Source of the DNA: Yes71-27 sp040758635
GTDB taxonomy: Bacteria; Bacillota; Desulfotomaculia; Desulfotomaculales; Ammonificaceae
Direction of reading: 5' to 3'
Assembly (NCBI GenBank): GCA_040758635.1
Contig: JBFLVI010000008.1
Location: 1 to 64,000 of the forward strand
Length of the DNA: 64,000 nucleotides
A program made the position numbers and the translations under genes. The notes under the pieces were generated by a model. It was not told the DNA's origin, did no database searches, and saw only the letters and a list, made by a program, of their open reading frames with translations. Positions 1 through 7,443 of this stretch are shown one piece after another. Position 1 is the stretch's first letter. Each line of letters starts with the position of its first letter.

Positions 1-128
1 CCCCTGAACTTGCAGCTTTAATGGGAGAGTTTTTTCCCTGCTGTTTCAAGCGCCTTGCGTCAGGCTCGACTCAAGGAGTCTTTACCCGCACCTCAATGCT
101 TCACCACTGCTCAGTTTTCAAAGACCGA
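1..128 (-). promoter_or_regulatory. Probable rRNA-operon leader running off the left edge
   Basis: Read on the minus strand, the promoter at 141-170 is followed at 122-111 by TTTGAAAACTGA, a string typical of Firmicutes rRNA operon leaders and spacers, and then about 110 nt without any ORF. No 16S sequence is reached before position 1, so the rRNA assignment is inference from the promoter strength and this leader string. It could also lead another stable RNA. Confidence 0.45.
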
Positions 129-140
129 CTCCGGAGTTTT

Positions 141-170
141 ATCTTAGCATACCCGAATTAAGGTTGTCAA
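141..170 (-). promoter_or_regulatory. Strong sigma-A promoter with extended -10
   Basis: On the minus strand there is a perfect -35 box TTGACA (170-165), an 18-bp spacer ending in TGC, and -10 box TAAGAT (146-141); the TG just upstream makes it an extended -10. It fires leftward out of the window toward the presumed stable-RNA operon. Confidence 0.75.
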
Positions 171-355
171 GAGGTCCTCACCTGCTTTGACCCCCCAAAA
201 ACCTTTTACCAACCGACTTCTCTAAACACTTTTCGCCCGAAAAGACGCAAAAAATAGCCGTTCTGTGCCCTTGTTCTTTCGGCAGCGCCGGAAAGCACCG
301 GCGGAGAAAACGTGGCCGCGGGATTGCGCCCAGCCGTATGCCTTGGCAACTGCCG

Positions 356-386
356 GAAGAAAAACCCGCGGCTCTACAACCGCGGC
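356..386 (-). terminator. Rho-independent terminator after ymxH
   Basis: On the minus strand CCGCGG, an 8-nt loop and CCGCGG are followed by GTTTTTCTTC. It lies about 50 nt past the ymxH stop codon and upstream of the leftward stable-RNA promoter, so it would insulate the two units. Confidence 0.7.
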
Positions 387-436
387 CACGGGTAAACGCG
401 GTACGGGGTTCCCGCGAATAGTTCCCTTCGGGAGGA

Positions 437-694
437 TCACCCCGCCTGCTCGTGCGACTCGAACTCAACCAGCACCGCATCCACGCCGATTTTCCTGATC
501 CGGTCCCAGGGAACAACCTGGTCTCGTCCGAAGCGGAAAAAGCCCAGGTACCGCCTTCCTCCTCCTAGAACCAGCGCCACGACCGTTCCCTTTTCATCAA
601 TGTGCATGTCTTTGACCGGCCCCAGACGCCGGCCGTCAACAATATTGATGAAGTCGCGCCTGGCCAGTTCCGAAACCCTGAACAACTCTTTCAC
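437..694 (-). CDS. ymxH: YlmC/YmxH-family PRC-barrel protein
   Basis: An 85-residue protein that looks like a single PRC-barrel domain: an N-terminal strand with RVSELARRDFINI, then DGRRLGPVKDMHID and a C-terminal segment with FGRDQVVPWDRIRKIG. That pattern is typical of the small YlmC/YmxH proteins conserved in spore-forming Firmicutes. The family is linked to sporulation by its distribution and expression; its molecular role is not established. The start is GTG behind a G-rich SD. It sits 72 bp downstream of the phosphohexomutase on the same strand and ends before a clear terminator, so it may be the last gene of that unit. Confidence 0.8.
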   Translation of the reverse strand: MKELFRVSELARRDFINIVDGRRLGPVKDMHIDEKGTVVALVLGGGRRYLGFFRFGRDQVVPWDRIRKIGVDAVLVEFESHEQAG

Positions 695-766
695 CCCCCG
701 TTTTCCCCCGCCATCCTATGCAAATCGCGGAAAAACGGTTACCGTCGCTTCTGTGCACCGGGCCCG

Positions 767-2161
767 CTAAAGCCCCAGTTCCCGGCGTACAGCTTCCTGC
801 AACGCTGCTACCGCTTCCGGAGCGGATGCCTCGGCATAGACCCGAAAAACCGGCTCGGTGCCCGACGCCCGGACCAGGAACCAGGAACCGTCCGCGAGCT
901 CCACCTTAACCCCGTCTATAGCGGTACGGCGCTGTACCTGCTTGCCGGCAACGTTCTCGGGGTAGAACTCAGACAGGAATCCCAGGACGCGTTTCTTTTC
1001 CTCCGGGGTTGTGCGGTAATCCAGCCGGCTGCTGGCCAGATAACCGAAACGGTCGTAGATCTCGGCCAGCACGCCCGCAAGCGGTTTGCCATACACCGCC
1101 GCCACCTCGGCGGCCAGCAGGCCGGCCAAGATGCCGTCCTTTTCCGGTACGTGGCCCCGGATGGAAAGGCCGCCGCTTTCCTCGCCGCCGCAGATGCAGC
1201 CGTACTCCCGCAGGCACTGCCCGATATACTTGAAGCCGACCGGCGTCTCGTATACCCTTTCCCCGTAAGATGTTGCAATGCGGTCCACCAGATGCGTCGT
1301 CGCGATTGTCCGCGCCACCGGACCCCGCCAGCCCCGGCCGGCCAGCAGGTGGTAGCAGGTGATTGCCAGCAACTGGTTGGGAGAAACGTAGGCACCGTCG
1401 GCGTCAATAATCCCCAGGCGGTCCGCGTCCCCGTCGAGCGCCAGACCGAGCCGCGCGCCGCCAGCCGCGACGGCGTCACGCAGCTCTTGCAAGCGCGCGG
1501 CGGCCGGATCCGGCAGCCCGCCCCCGAAAAGCGGGTCGCGGTGATTGTGGATTACACTGACCTCCGCCCCCAGCCGGCGGAGAAAACCGTCCAGATAACC
1601 GATTCCCGCGCCGTACATGGGATCCACCACCACCTTGAGGCCTGCCCGGTGAATCGCTTTCCCGTCAATTAACGTTGCGAGATGGGTAAAATAATCCTCC
1701 ATCGGCTCAATCTTTCGGAGCGGCGCCCGTTCCTCTCTCGGTGCGGGTGGCGGACCGGCGAGCAGCACCTCGATCCTTTCGGTCACGTCGGGCAGCGCGG
1801 GCCCTGCGTATTCCGGGATGAACTTTATGCCGCAGTATTCTGGTGGATTGTGGCTGGCGGTCAGAACTACCGCCCCGCCGGCGTTCAGGTGCCGGATGGC
1901 AAAGGCCGCCACCGGCGTGGGGATGGCGCGCTCCGGCAGGTAAACGGTAATGCCCCACCGGCGCAGTACCTCTGCCGCCGCCGCCGCAAAGCGGTCGGCC
2001 AGGAACCGGTTATCGTAGGCAACAACCACGCCCCGGCCGGCCAAATCTCGCTCCCGGAGGTACGCGGCCACCGCTTCCACGACCAGTTCCACGCTGGCAA
2101 AAGTAAAGTCGCGGGCGATCTCGCCCCGCCAGCCGTCAGTACCGAACTTAATCTTGGGCAA
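767..2161 (-). CDS. Phosphoglucomutase/phosphomannomutase family enzyme
   Basis: A 464-residue alpha-D-phosphohexomutase that moves a phosphate between C1 and C6 of a hexose phosphate in the cytoplasm. Visible motifs, in order: FGTDGWRG at the N-terminus, the phosphoserine loop TASHNPPEYCG near residue 100, the metal loop DGDADRLG near 240, the sugar loop GGEESGGLS near 325, and the phosphate-binding RASGTEPVFR near the C-terminus. All catalytic motifs are intact. The start is TTG behind AGGAGGGAG. Which sugar it prefers (glucose, mannose or glucosamine) cannot be read from sequence; galU at 5.0 kb would use glucose-1-phosphate, which favours a glucomutase role. Confidence 0.88.
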   Translation of the reverse strand: MPKIKFGTDGWRGEIARDFTFASVELVVEAVAAYLRERDLAGRGVVVAYDNRFLADRFAAAAAEVLRRWGITVYLPERAIPTPVAAFAIRHLNAGGAVVLTASHNPPEYCGIKFIPEYAGPALPDVTERIEVLLAGPPPAPREERAPLRKIEPMEDYFTHLATLIDGKAIHRAGLKVVVDPMYGAGIGYLDGFLRRLGAEVSVIHNHRDPLFGGGLPDPAAARLQELRDAVAAGGARLGLALDGDADRLGIIDADGAYVSPNQLLAITCYHLLAGRGWRGPVARTIATTHLVDRIATSYGERVYETPVGFKYIGQCLREYGCICGGEESGGLSIRGHVPEKDGILAGLLAAEVAAVYGKPLAGVLAEIYDRFGYLASSRLDYRTTPEEKKRVLGFLSEFYPENVAGKQVQRRTAIDGVKVELADGSWFLVRASGTEPVFRVYAEASAPEAVAALQEAVRRELGL

Positions 2162-2210
2162 GCAGTCTCCCTCCTATCCCTTAGGAGACCGCTGCAAAAC
2201 TTCGCCTGCC

Positions 2211-2298
2211 CGGCACTCAACTCTTGTGGCACAACCGGCGTTCAAGCAAAAAGGCGTTAGAGTATCTCGTATTCCGTCACGTTAAGTTGAGTGCTGGG
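2211..2298. repeat. MITE-like repeat R1
   Basis: About 88 bp with left end GGCACTCAAC (degenerate) and right end GTTGAGTGCTGGG, which are inverted copies of each other. The interior (for example TTAGAGTATCTCGTATTC) matches copies R2 at 2496 and R4 at 21330. No ORF is contained. Confidence 0.8.
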
Positions 2299-2495
2299 TT
2301 GCTTTCCGCGGTCTCCAGGCTTTTGCCAAAGTTCCCCATCCACAGAGCGTGACCGGCTTCTGAGGATTTATGGTTTTGCAACACTCCCCAAGCGCTTTTT
2401 ACCCCTCTTCGGCAAAATTCCACACCACCTAAAAAATCCCTTCCAAAAAGGTAGGAAGGTGAGAAAAGAAGCTAGAAGTGAGGAGTCGTCCACGA

Positions 2496-2584
2496 CCCAG
2501 CACTCAACTCTGTGATACAACCTGTGCTCAAGTAAATAGTCGTTAGAGTATCTCGTATTCTTTCACGTTGAGTTGAGTGCTGGG
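2496..2584. repeat. MITE-like repeat R2
   Basis: 89 bp bounded by CCCAGCACTCAAC and GTTGAGTGCTGGG, an exact 13-bp inverted pair. The interior is homologous to R1 and R4. The flank before it (GGAGTCGTCCACGA) and the 106 bp after it are also shared with the R4 locus, so R2 is part of a longer repeated unit. Confidence 0.85.
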
Positions 2585-2587
2585 CGC

Positions 2588-2693
2588 CACCGGGAATGAA
2601 AATGCGTGTAGGATCCGCGGCAAGACCGGAGCCGCGCCGTATGACGAGCTGCAAACCGCACTTAGCGAGGCAACGGCTCGGAGTCCGGATGCC
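2588..2693. repeat. Head segment of composite repeat, locus A
   Basis: About 106 bp starting ACCGGGAATGAAAATGCG and ending CGGATGCC, alignable by eye along its whole length with 21422-21524. It follows R2 directly here and R4 directly at the other locus. The small overlapping ORFs on either strand are not alike enough to propose a protein, so a non-coding element is likelier. Confidence 0.7.
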
Positions 2694-2747
2694 GGCACGG
2701 ATGCCGGCAAGCGCAACCGAGGCAGGGACGCCGAGTTTGCGCGGTAG

Positions 2748-2829
2748 CCCAGCACTCAACCCGGTAATTGGTAGGCTTTCTTCAAACAAGGCTGCCTTTG
2801 ACCCTGAAGAAATTTGGTTGAGTGCTGGG
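2748..2829. repeat. MITE-like repeat R3, divergent interior
   Basis: 82 bp with the same exact ends as R2 (CCCAGCACTCAAC / GTTGAGTGCTGGG) but an unrelated interior. It interrupts the composite repeat between its head (2588-2693) and tail (2846-2886). Confidence 0.8.
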
Positions 2830-2845
2830 TGACGAGCGATAGTGC

Positions 2846-2886
2846 GGTCAGCGCAGGAATCCGGTGCGCGCCGGTCTGCCCGGGGC
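2846..2886. repeat. Tail segment of composite repeat, locus A
   Basis: 41 bp from GGTCAGCGCAGGAAT to GGTCTGCCCGGGGC, closely matching 21636-21675 with about seven differences. It contains a small internal hairpin CCGGTGCGCGCCGG. Confidence 0.7.
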
Positions 2887-2907
2887 CGCTGCAGAAACCT
2901 TACATTC

Positions 2908-2990
2908 TCAGAGGAAACAGGAAAAGGAACTCGCCAAGCGAATTCTAATAAAAAACCTCACATCCAACCTCTCTCTTCCCACTTCCAAAA
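2908..2990. repeat. Purine/pyrimidine-arm hairpin, degenerate copy
   Basis: A purine-rich left arm (2908-2928), a core GGAACTCGCC/AGCGAATTC and a pyrimidine-rich right arm ending at 2990, two bases before the DUF421 stop codon. It is the most degraded member of the hairpin family seen at 5983, 15022, 21525, 24168 and 55926. Being next to the gene end, it may act as a weak terminator. Confidence 0.5.
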
Positions 2991-2991
2991 T

Positions 2992-3729
2992 TTACTGCCC
3001 CCACTTCCCGGGCAGCTTGTCGGTGACGTCGGTAAGGTGTTCCAGGGCGTCCTGCCGCTTGTCAACGTAAAGCTTTCCTTCTGCATCCAGGCTGGCGTAA
3101 ACGACGTCTTTCAACGAGTGGACACCCTGTTTTTCAAGCTCCTTCAAGAGCCATTCCTCGCTGAGGTTGTTCTGCTTCAGGTTCTGCTGGATGATCACCC
3201 CGTCCACCACCAACTCCGAGGGCACGCCCTCGTACCTAGTGGAAACGCCGAGGTCGTGGGGTGTGAGGGGCCGTTTCGAAGATTTTGGGAGTACGCTCAG
3301 CTCTCCGTTCGGCTCGGCGATGGCGAACTCCACGTCACTGATGTTGAAGTACCCTTTCTCCCGGAGTTGCATCATCAAATCGTCCACGTTATACCGCATC
3401 CGGGCCATGTTCCGCTCCAGGATCTGTCCGTTGTGCACCACCACCGTCGGTTCGTCCCCGAAAACTTTCCGGGCCGGACGGTACTTCAGACCGGCGTATT
3501 GAACAAATATGGTCAATCCAGAGAAGATGACGAGTCCAAAAAGGTAGTACCACGGGCTGGTTTTAATATCCGTGGCCAGTCCTGCGGCAATCGAACCGAT
3601 GACGATCCCGTTTACATAATCGGAAATGGTCAATTGCCCTACTTGCGATTTCCCGATCACCCGGGTGACAAAGACCACTCCCCAAAAGGCTCCCACGGCC
3701 CGCAAAAAAATCTCGAGAAAAGGATTCAT
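2992..3729 (-). CDS. DUF421 (YetF-type) membrane protein
   Basis: About 245 residues. The N-terminal third has three hydrophobic membrane segments (around residues 5-75, including GKSQVGQLTISDYVNGIVIGSIA), followed by a soluble C-terminal part with KVFGDEPTVVVHNGQIL and MRYNVDDLMMQLREKGYFNISDVEFAI, the hallmark of the DUF421/YetF family. Family members are integral membrane proteins common in Bacillales and Clostridia; some are linked to spore properties, but no reaction is known. I chose the ATG at 3729 because GTGGGGGCTT lies just upstream and the extra 14 residues of the longer frame are hydrophilic. The gene stands alone between two intergenic regions. Confidence 0.8.
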   Translation of the reverse strand: MNPFLEIFLRAVGAFWGVVFVTRVIGKSQVGQLTISDYVNGIVIGSIAAGLATDIKTSPWYYLFGLVIFSGLTIFVQYAGLKYRPARKVFGDEPTVVVHNGQILERNMARMRYNVDDLMMQLREKGYFNISDVEFAIAEPNGELSVLPKSSKRPLTPHDLGVSTRYEGVPSELVVDGVIIQQNLKQNNLSEEWLLKELEKQGVHSLKDVVYASLDAEGKLYVDKRQDALEHLTDVTDKLPGKWGQ

Positions 3730-4087
3730 AAGCCCCCACTCGTTCCTTTTTCGGTTTATTCCCCTGGACAATTTTTATGGAAATTCAGGTGCGCTACAAC
3801 TTACCATATAAGGTTTGCGCTCCACAAAAGACTTATTCAAACGATAGAGCGTAAAGAGGCCGAAAAACGGTGGTGAAATACGTATAAAAAGGTGAAACGG
3901 GCAAAAATTCGTTGGAAGATTATTTACCCCTGACAGGATGGTGAACCAAGTAGCATATGGGGCAAAAGGTGTGTCTGCAAAAACGGTGGGCCGAAGAGGA
4001 AAAAATGCCGCAGTCGTATTTGCGGTGACTTAAGAAAAAGAAAATCCGCCTCCGAACAGTCAACCGCCGGCGCACCAGTAGCCGGTC
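3730..4087. other. Intergenic region with no supported gene
   Basis: 358 bp between the DUF421 gene and galE. I see no ORF with coding character. The last 60 bp, read on the minus strand after the galE stop, are T-rich (GGATTTTCTTTTTCTT) behind a weak GC-rich fold, a possible poor terminator. Confidence 0.4.
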
Positions 4088-5008
4088 TTAAAGCCGGACG
4101 GCCTTCAGGGCCGCGTATGTTTCGCGGAGGCCGTCCGCCAACCGGTACGCTGGAGTCCAGGAAAGGACGGTTTTTGCTCGCTGCGGGCTCAGGACGCTGT
4201 GCCGGATATCTCCGGGGCGCGCAGGCCGGTAAACCGCCTGCGCCTTCCGCCCGCTGACCTGCTGGAGGAGCCGCAACAACCCGTTTACACTGGTCCCCTC
4301 GCCGGTGGCGATGTTCAGCACTTCTCCGGCGCCGGCACGGAGGGCGGCGAGAACGGCGCTGACCACGTCCGCCACGTAAACAAAATCGCGGGTCTGCTCG
4401 CCGTCCCCAAAAATCTCGGGGGTTTCCCCGGCCAGCAGCCGCCGGCAGAAAACGGCCACGACGCCGCCTTCGCCGGCAACGTCCTGGCGGGGACCGTAAA
4501 CGTTCGCGAGACGGAGGGTCACGCCCTCGATCCCGTAAAGGCGACGGTAAGTCGCCAGGTATACCTCCGCGGCATACTTGGAAGCGCCGTAGGGAGAAAG
4601 CGGCTGAACCGGATGGGCCTCGTCCACGGGCAGGTAAACCGGGTCGCCGTAGACGGCGGCAGATGAGGTGTATACCACCCGCCGCACCCCCGCACGCCGT
4701 GCGGATTCAAGCAGGTTCACCGTCCCGGTGATATTCACCGTGGCGTCGAAACAAGGGTCCCTGAGCGACCGCGGCGCGGCGGGCTGCGCCGCGAGGTGCA
4801 CCACCGCTTCCGGTTTTTCCCGGAGCAGTATCTCCGTTAGAGAAGGATCCGTGAGGTCCGTCTCGTAAAAGGCGGCGCCGGGGGAGAGGTTGTCGCGGGA
4901 ACCGCTGCTCAGGTTGTCCACCACACTGACCCGCCCGCCGGCTTCCAGGAGCGATGTCACCACGTGGCTCCCGATAAAACCGGCACCCCCGCTGACCAGT
5001 ATCCGCAT
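4088..5008 (-). CDS. galE: NAD-dependent sugar epimerase (UDP-glucose 4-epimerase-like)
   Basis: A 306-residue extended short-chain dehydrogenase. The N-terminal NAD site is GGAGFIGSHV (residues 7-16), a VDNLSSG follows strand 2, and the active site is YGASKYAAEVY near 145 with the Ser/Thr of YTSSAAVYGD upstream. The C-terminal sugar-binding half contains LRLANVYGPRQD and GDGEQTRDFVYVADV. These are typical of GalE-type enzymes that invert C4 of UDP-glucose or UDP-GlcNAc; exact substrate is uncertain. Its ATG overlaps the galU stop by one base (TAATG), so the two are translationally coupled and supply UDP-sugars for the surface-polymer genes at 6-17 kb. Confidence 0.82.
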   Translation of the reverse strand: MRILVSGGAGFIGSHVVTSLLEAGGRVSVVDNLSSGSRDNLSPGAAFYETDLTDPSLTEILLREKPEAVVHLAAQPAAPRSLRDPCFDATVNITGTVNLLESARRAGVRRVVYTSSAAVYGDPVYLPVDEAHPVQPLSPYGASKYAAEVYLATYRRLYGIEGVTLRLANVYGPRQDVAGEGGVVAVFCRRLLAGETPEIFGDGEQTRDFVYVADVVSAVLAALRAGAGEVLNIATGEGTSVNGLLRLLQQVSGRKAQAVYRPARPGDIRHSVLSPQRAKTVLSWTPAYRLADGLRETYAALKAVRL

Positions 5009-5880
5009 TAACTCCGCTCCGCGAGAAGATTCCGCAGGTATTCAAGGAAGGCGGCGCCCAGGTCCTCCCGCTCCAGGGCCAGTTCCACCGTTGCCTTCAG
5101 GTAGCCGAGCTTGTCGCCCGCGTCGTAGCGTTTCCCGCTGAAGGCGTAGGCAAAGACCTGCTCCTCTTTGGCCAACCTTCTGAGCGCGTCGGTGAGCTGA
5201 ATTTCACCGCCCGCTCCGGGAGGGGTTTCCGCCAGCAGGCTGAAAATACGCGGGGTAATAACGTAGCGCCCGGTTACACCCCACCGCGACGGGGCTTCCT
5301 CCGGCTTCGGTTTTTCAACCAGATCGTGGACCGCGAAGACACGGGGCCTTATTTCCTCGCCGCTGATGATACCGTACTTGGAAACGTCCTCCCGGGGAAC
5401 ACGCTCCACCGCCACCACCGATGCCTGAACCTCCATGAAGAGTTCGATCATTTGCGCCAGGCACGGTTTGTCGCCGGCAATCACGTCGTCTCCCAGCAGA
5501 ACCGCAAAAGGCTCGTTCCCGACGAAGCTCTGCGCGCAGAGCACCGCATGCCCCAAACCCCTCGGCTCGCACTGCCGAACGTAGTGAATATTCGCCATCT
5601 GCGCGATCTGCCGGATGACGCGCAGCCATTCCTCCTTACCCTTCTCCCGTAGGAAGCTTTCCAGTTCGAGGCAGCAGTCGAAATGGTCTTCGATCGCCCG
5701 CTTCCCGCGCCCGGTAATGATCAGGATGTCCTCGATTCCGGAAGTGACAACCTCTTCGACGATGTACTGAATTATGGGCCGGTCAATCAGCGGGAGCATT
5801 TCCTTGGGCTGCGCCTTGGTAGCCGGAAGAAAGCGCGTGCCGAGCCCGGCCGCCGGAATGACCGCTTTTCGCACCCGCAT
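5008..5880 (-). CDS. galU: UTP-glucose-1-phosphate uridylyltransferase
   Basis: About 290 residues. GalU makes UDP-glucose from UTP and glucose-1-phosphate in the cytoplasm. The nucleotide-binding signature AVIPAAGLGTRFLPATKAQPKEMLPL is at the very N-terminus (quoted in part: PAAGLGTRFLPATKA), followed by PIIQYIVEEV, ITGRGKRAIEDHFD and a GLGHAVLCA motif near 110, all typical of bacterial GalU. I place the start at the ATG at 5880, six codons inside the longer frame, because GAGGGG sits 7-8 nt upstream. The gene overlaps galE by one base and would feed it UDP-glucose. Confidence 0.92.
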   Translation of the reverse strand: MRVRKAVIPAAGLGTRFLPATKAQPKEMLPLIDRPIIQYIVEEVVTSGIEDILIITGRGKRAIEDHFDCCLELESFLREKGKEEWLRVIRQIAQMANIHYVRQCEPRGLGHAVLCAQSFVGNEPFAVLLGDDVIAGDKPCLAQMIELFMEVQASVVAVERVPREDVSKYGIISGEEIRPRVFAVHDLVEKPKPEEAPSRWGVTGRYVITPRIFSLLAETPPGAGGEIQLTDALRRLAKEEQVFAYAFSGKRYDAGDKLGYLKATVELALEREDLGAAFLEYLRNLLAERS

Positions 5881-5982
5881 TAGATTTCCCCTCAGCATAC
5901 AACCCCCCCTATGAAAATGCGTTCTTCTTCCAAGGGGCGCGGTGATGAGCTTCGCATTACTGCGTCAGGCTCGCCGGCCTTT

Positions 5983-6098
5983 GAGAGGTGGGATGTGGGA
6001 GGTTAGAGGTGAGATTTCTAAGGGAGAAATTCGCTGCGCGAATTTCTTCATAATTCACACTTCACACCTCTCACTTCTCACTTCTCACTTCTCATTTG
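5983..6098. repeat. Purine/pyrimidine-arm hairpin with palindromic core
   Basis: The left arm is purine-rich (GAGAGGTGGGATGTGGGAGG, continuing to 6025), the core is GAAATTCG-CTGCG-CGAATTTC (6026-6046), and the right arm is pyrimidine-rich (CACCTCTCACTTCTCACTTC, ending near 6094). The arms can pair to give a hairpin of more than 100 nt. It lies in the 372-bp gap between galU and tagO, where I see no gene; the rest of the gap (5881-5982 and 6099-6252) holds nothing I recognise. Confidence 0.75.
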
Positions 6099-6252
6099 TC
6101 CGGCTGCGCCTTCCTTGCACCGCTCGCTCCTCGCCGCGTTCCGTTTATGTTACTCTTCTGCATCTAAGTAACTGGCTTACAGGTCTACTCGCCCCATTTT
6201 CAATCCCTCGTGGTACCGCTTGGTAGCAGCATGAGGACTCCTCGTAGAGTAC

Positions 6253-7338
6253 CTATGAGCTTACACCCCGTCCCTCGACCTTCTCCTTGACGGCCAGGAA
6301 CCGCCGGGCGCGCCACCGGTGGCCGATGATCCCGATCTTGTTCGCGAGAACCATAAGCAGGGTGGCTATGCCGAAAAGAAACAGCATCGCCTGGGCCGTC
6401 GTCAAACGGGTGAGAACCACAGCGCTCAAACCAAGAACCGCACTGGTCCCGTAGACCGTCAGGACCGCCCGCCGGTGGCTGAAGCCGATCGCCAGCAGGC
6501 GGTGATGCAGGTGTTCCCGGTCGGCACGGAAGATCCGCTGTCCGTTCTTGTACCGCCGGAGAATGGCAAAAAGGGTGTCAAAAAGCGGGATGCCCAGGAT
6601 AATCGCCGGAGTGATAAGCGTTGCGGCCGTGGCCGTTTTGGCCACCCCGATCACGGCCCCGCAGGCCAGGAGGAACCCGATCAGCATCGCGCCGCAATCG
6701 CCCAGGAAAATCCGGGCCGGGTGAAAGTTGTAAGGGAGAAAAGCAACCAGCACGGCCCCCAAAATCAGGGCCGGCAGGATCGCGACCCTGTCCCCCGCCA
6801 GCGCCGCCACGGTAGCCAGGGTCACGGCGCCGATGCTGCCGACGCCCGCCGCCAGCCCGTCGAGCCCGTCAATCAGGTTGACGGCGTTGGTCACCGCAAC
6901 CATCCAGAAGACCGTAACCGGAATGCCCCAGAAACCCAAATATAACAGGTGCCCCTCGTGGAGCGGGTGGGTAACGAACAAAATATTTATCCCTAAAGGA
7001 ATCACTGCCAGGGCTGCAAGTATCTGGCCGCAGAGCTTCACCCGGGGGCTGAGGCCCCGGATGTCATCCAGAACCCCGAGGGCAAAGATCAGGGTGCCGC
7101 CGACCAGCAGGCCGAGGTACTTGGGGGAAAACCCCCCGGAGACAGCAGCCGCGGCCAACCCGGCGAGAAAGCCCAGGTAAACCGCCACCCCCCCGAGCCG
7201 GGGCATGGGTTGGGTGTGAATTTTCCGGGCCTCGGGTTTGTCTATGGCACCGGTGCGGTACGCCAGCCGCACCGCCAGCGGGACCGCAAACAGCGTGACG
7301 GCCGCCGCCACCACCGGCGCCAGCAAAAAGTGTATCAA
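6253..7338 (-). CDS. tagO: Undecaprenyl-phosphate GlcNAc-1-phosphate transferase (TagO/WecA)
   Basis: A 361-residue polytopic membrane enzyme with about ten hydrophobic segments. It belongs to the MraY/WecA family, which transfers a sugar-1-phosphate from its UDP form to undecaprenyl phosphate, the first step of wall teichoic acid or secondary polymer synthesis. Motifs seen: DKPEARKIHTQPMPRLGG near residue 35, the Asp-rich DDIRG near 90, NAVNLIDGLDGLAAG near 150, FLGDCGAMLIGF near 215, and the cytoplasmic loop HLHHRLLAIGFSHRRAV near 280. These match WecA/TagO rather than MraY. It likely starts the glycan continued by the TagA/WecG homologue at 16.2 kb. No terminator is obvious. Confidence 0.88.
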   Translation of the reverse strand: MIHFLLAPVVAAAVTLFAVPLAVRLAYRTGAIDKPEARKIHTQPMPRLGGVAVYLGFLAGLAAAAVSGGFSPKYLGLLVGGTLIFALGVLDDIRGLSPRVKLCGQILAALAVIPLGINILFVTHPLHEGHLLYLGFWGIPVTVFWMVAVTNAVNLIDGLDGLAAGVGSIGAVTLATVAALAGDRVAILPALILGAVLVAFLPYNFHPARIFLGDCGAMLIGFLLACGAVIGVAKTATAATLITPAIILGIPLFDTLFAILRRYKNGQRIFRADREHLHHRLLAIGFSHRRAVLTVYGTSAVLGLSAVVLTRLTTAQAMLFLFGIATLLMVLANKIGIIGHRWRARRFLAVKEKVEGRGVSS

Positions 7339-7443
7339 ACTCTCCTCTCCCCGAAAACAGTAATCAGCCGCCGGGCGTCGGTTCCAACGTTTGAGCGCCC
7401 TGCTGGCGCTGCTAAACTCCCGGAACCGGATTCTTTCTGTAGA

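Noticed and set aside
58..72. 13-bp match GCGTCAGGCTCG between about 58 and 5961
   Set aside because: No homology extends beyond the short match; probably chance.
602..1672. 356-codon plus-strand frame
   Set aside because: It is the antisense of the phosphohexomutase gene, whose motifs are unmistakable on the other strand; its product is Arg/Pro-rich with no domain.
2846..2900. Cobalamin riboswitch
   Set aside because: Only a short stretch resembles it, the other conserved boxes are absent and no cobalamin gene follows at either locus.
2842..3876. 344-codon plus-strand frame
   Set aside because: It runs antisense to the DUF421 gene and through repeats; no recognisable protein.
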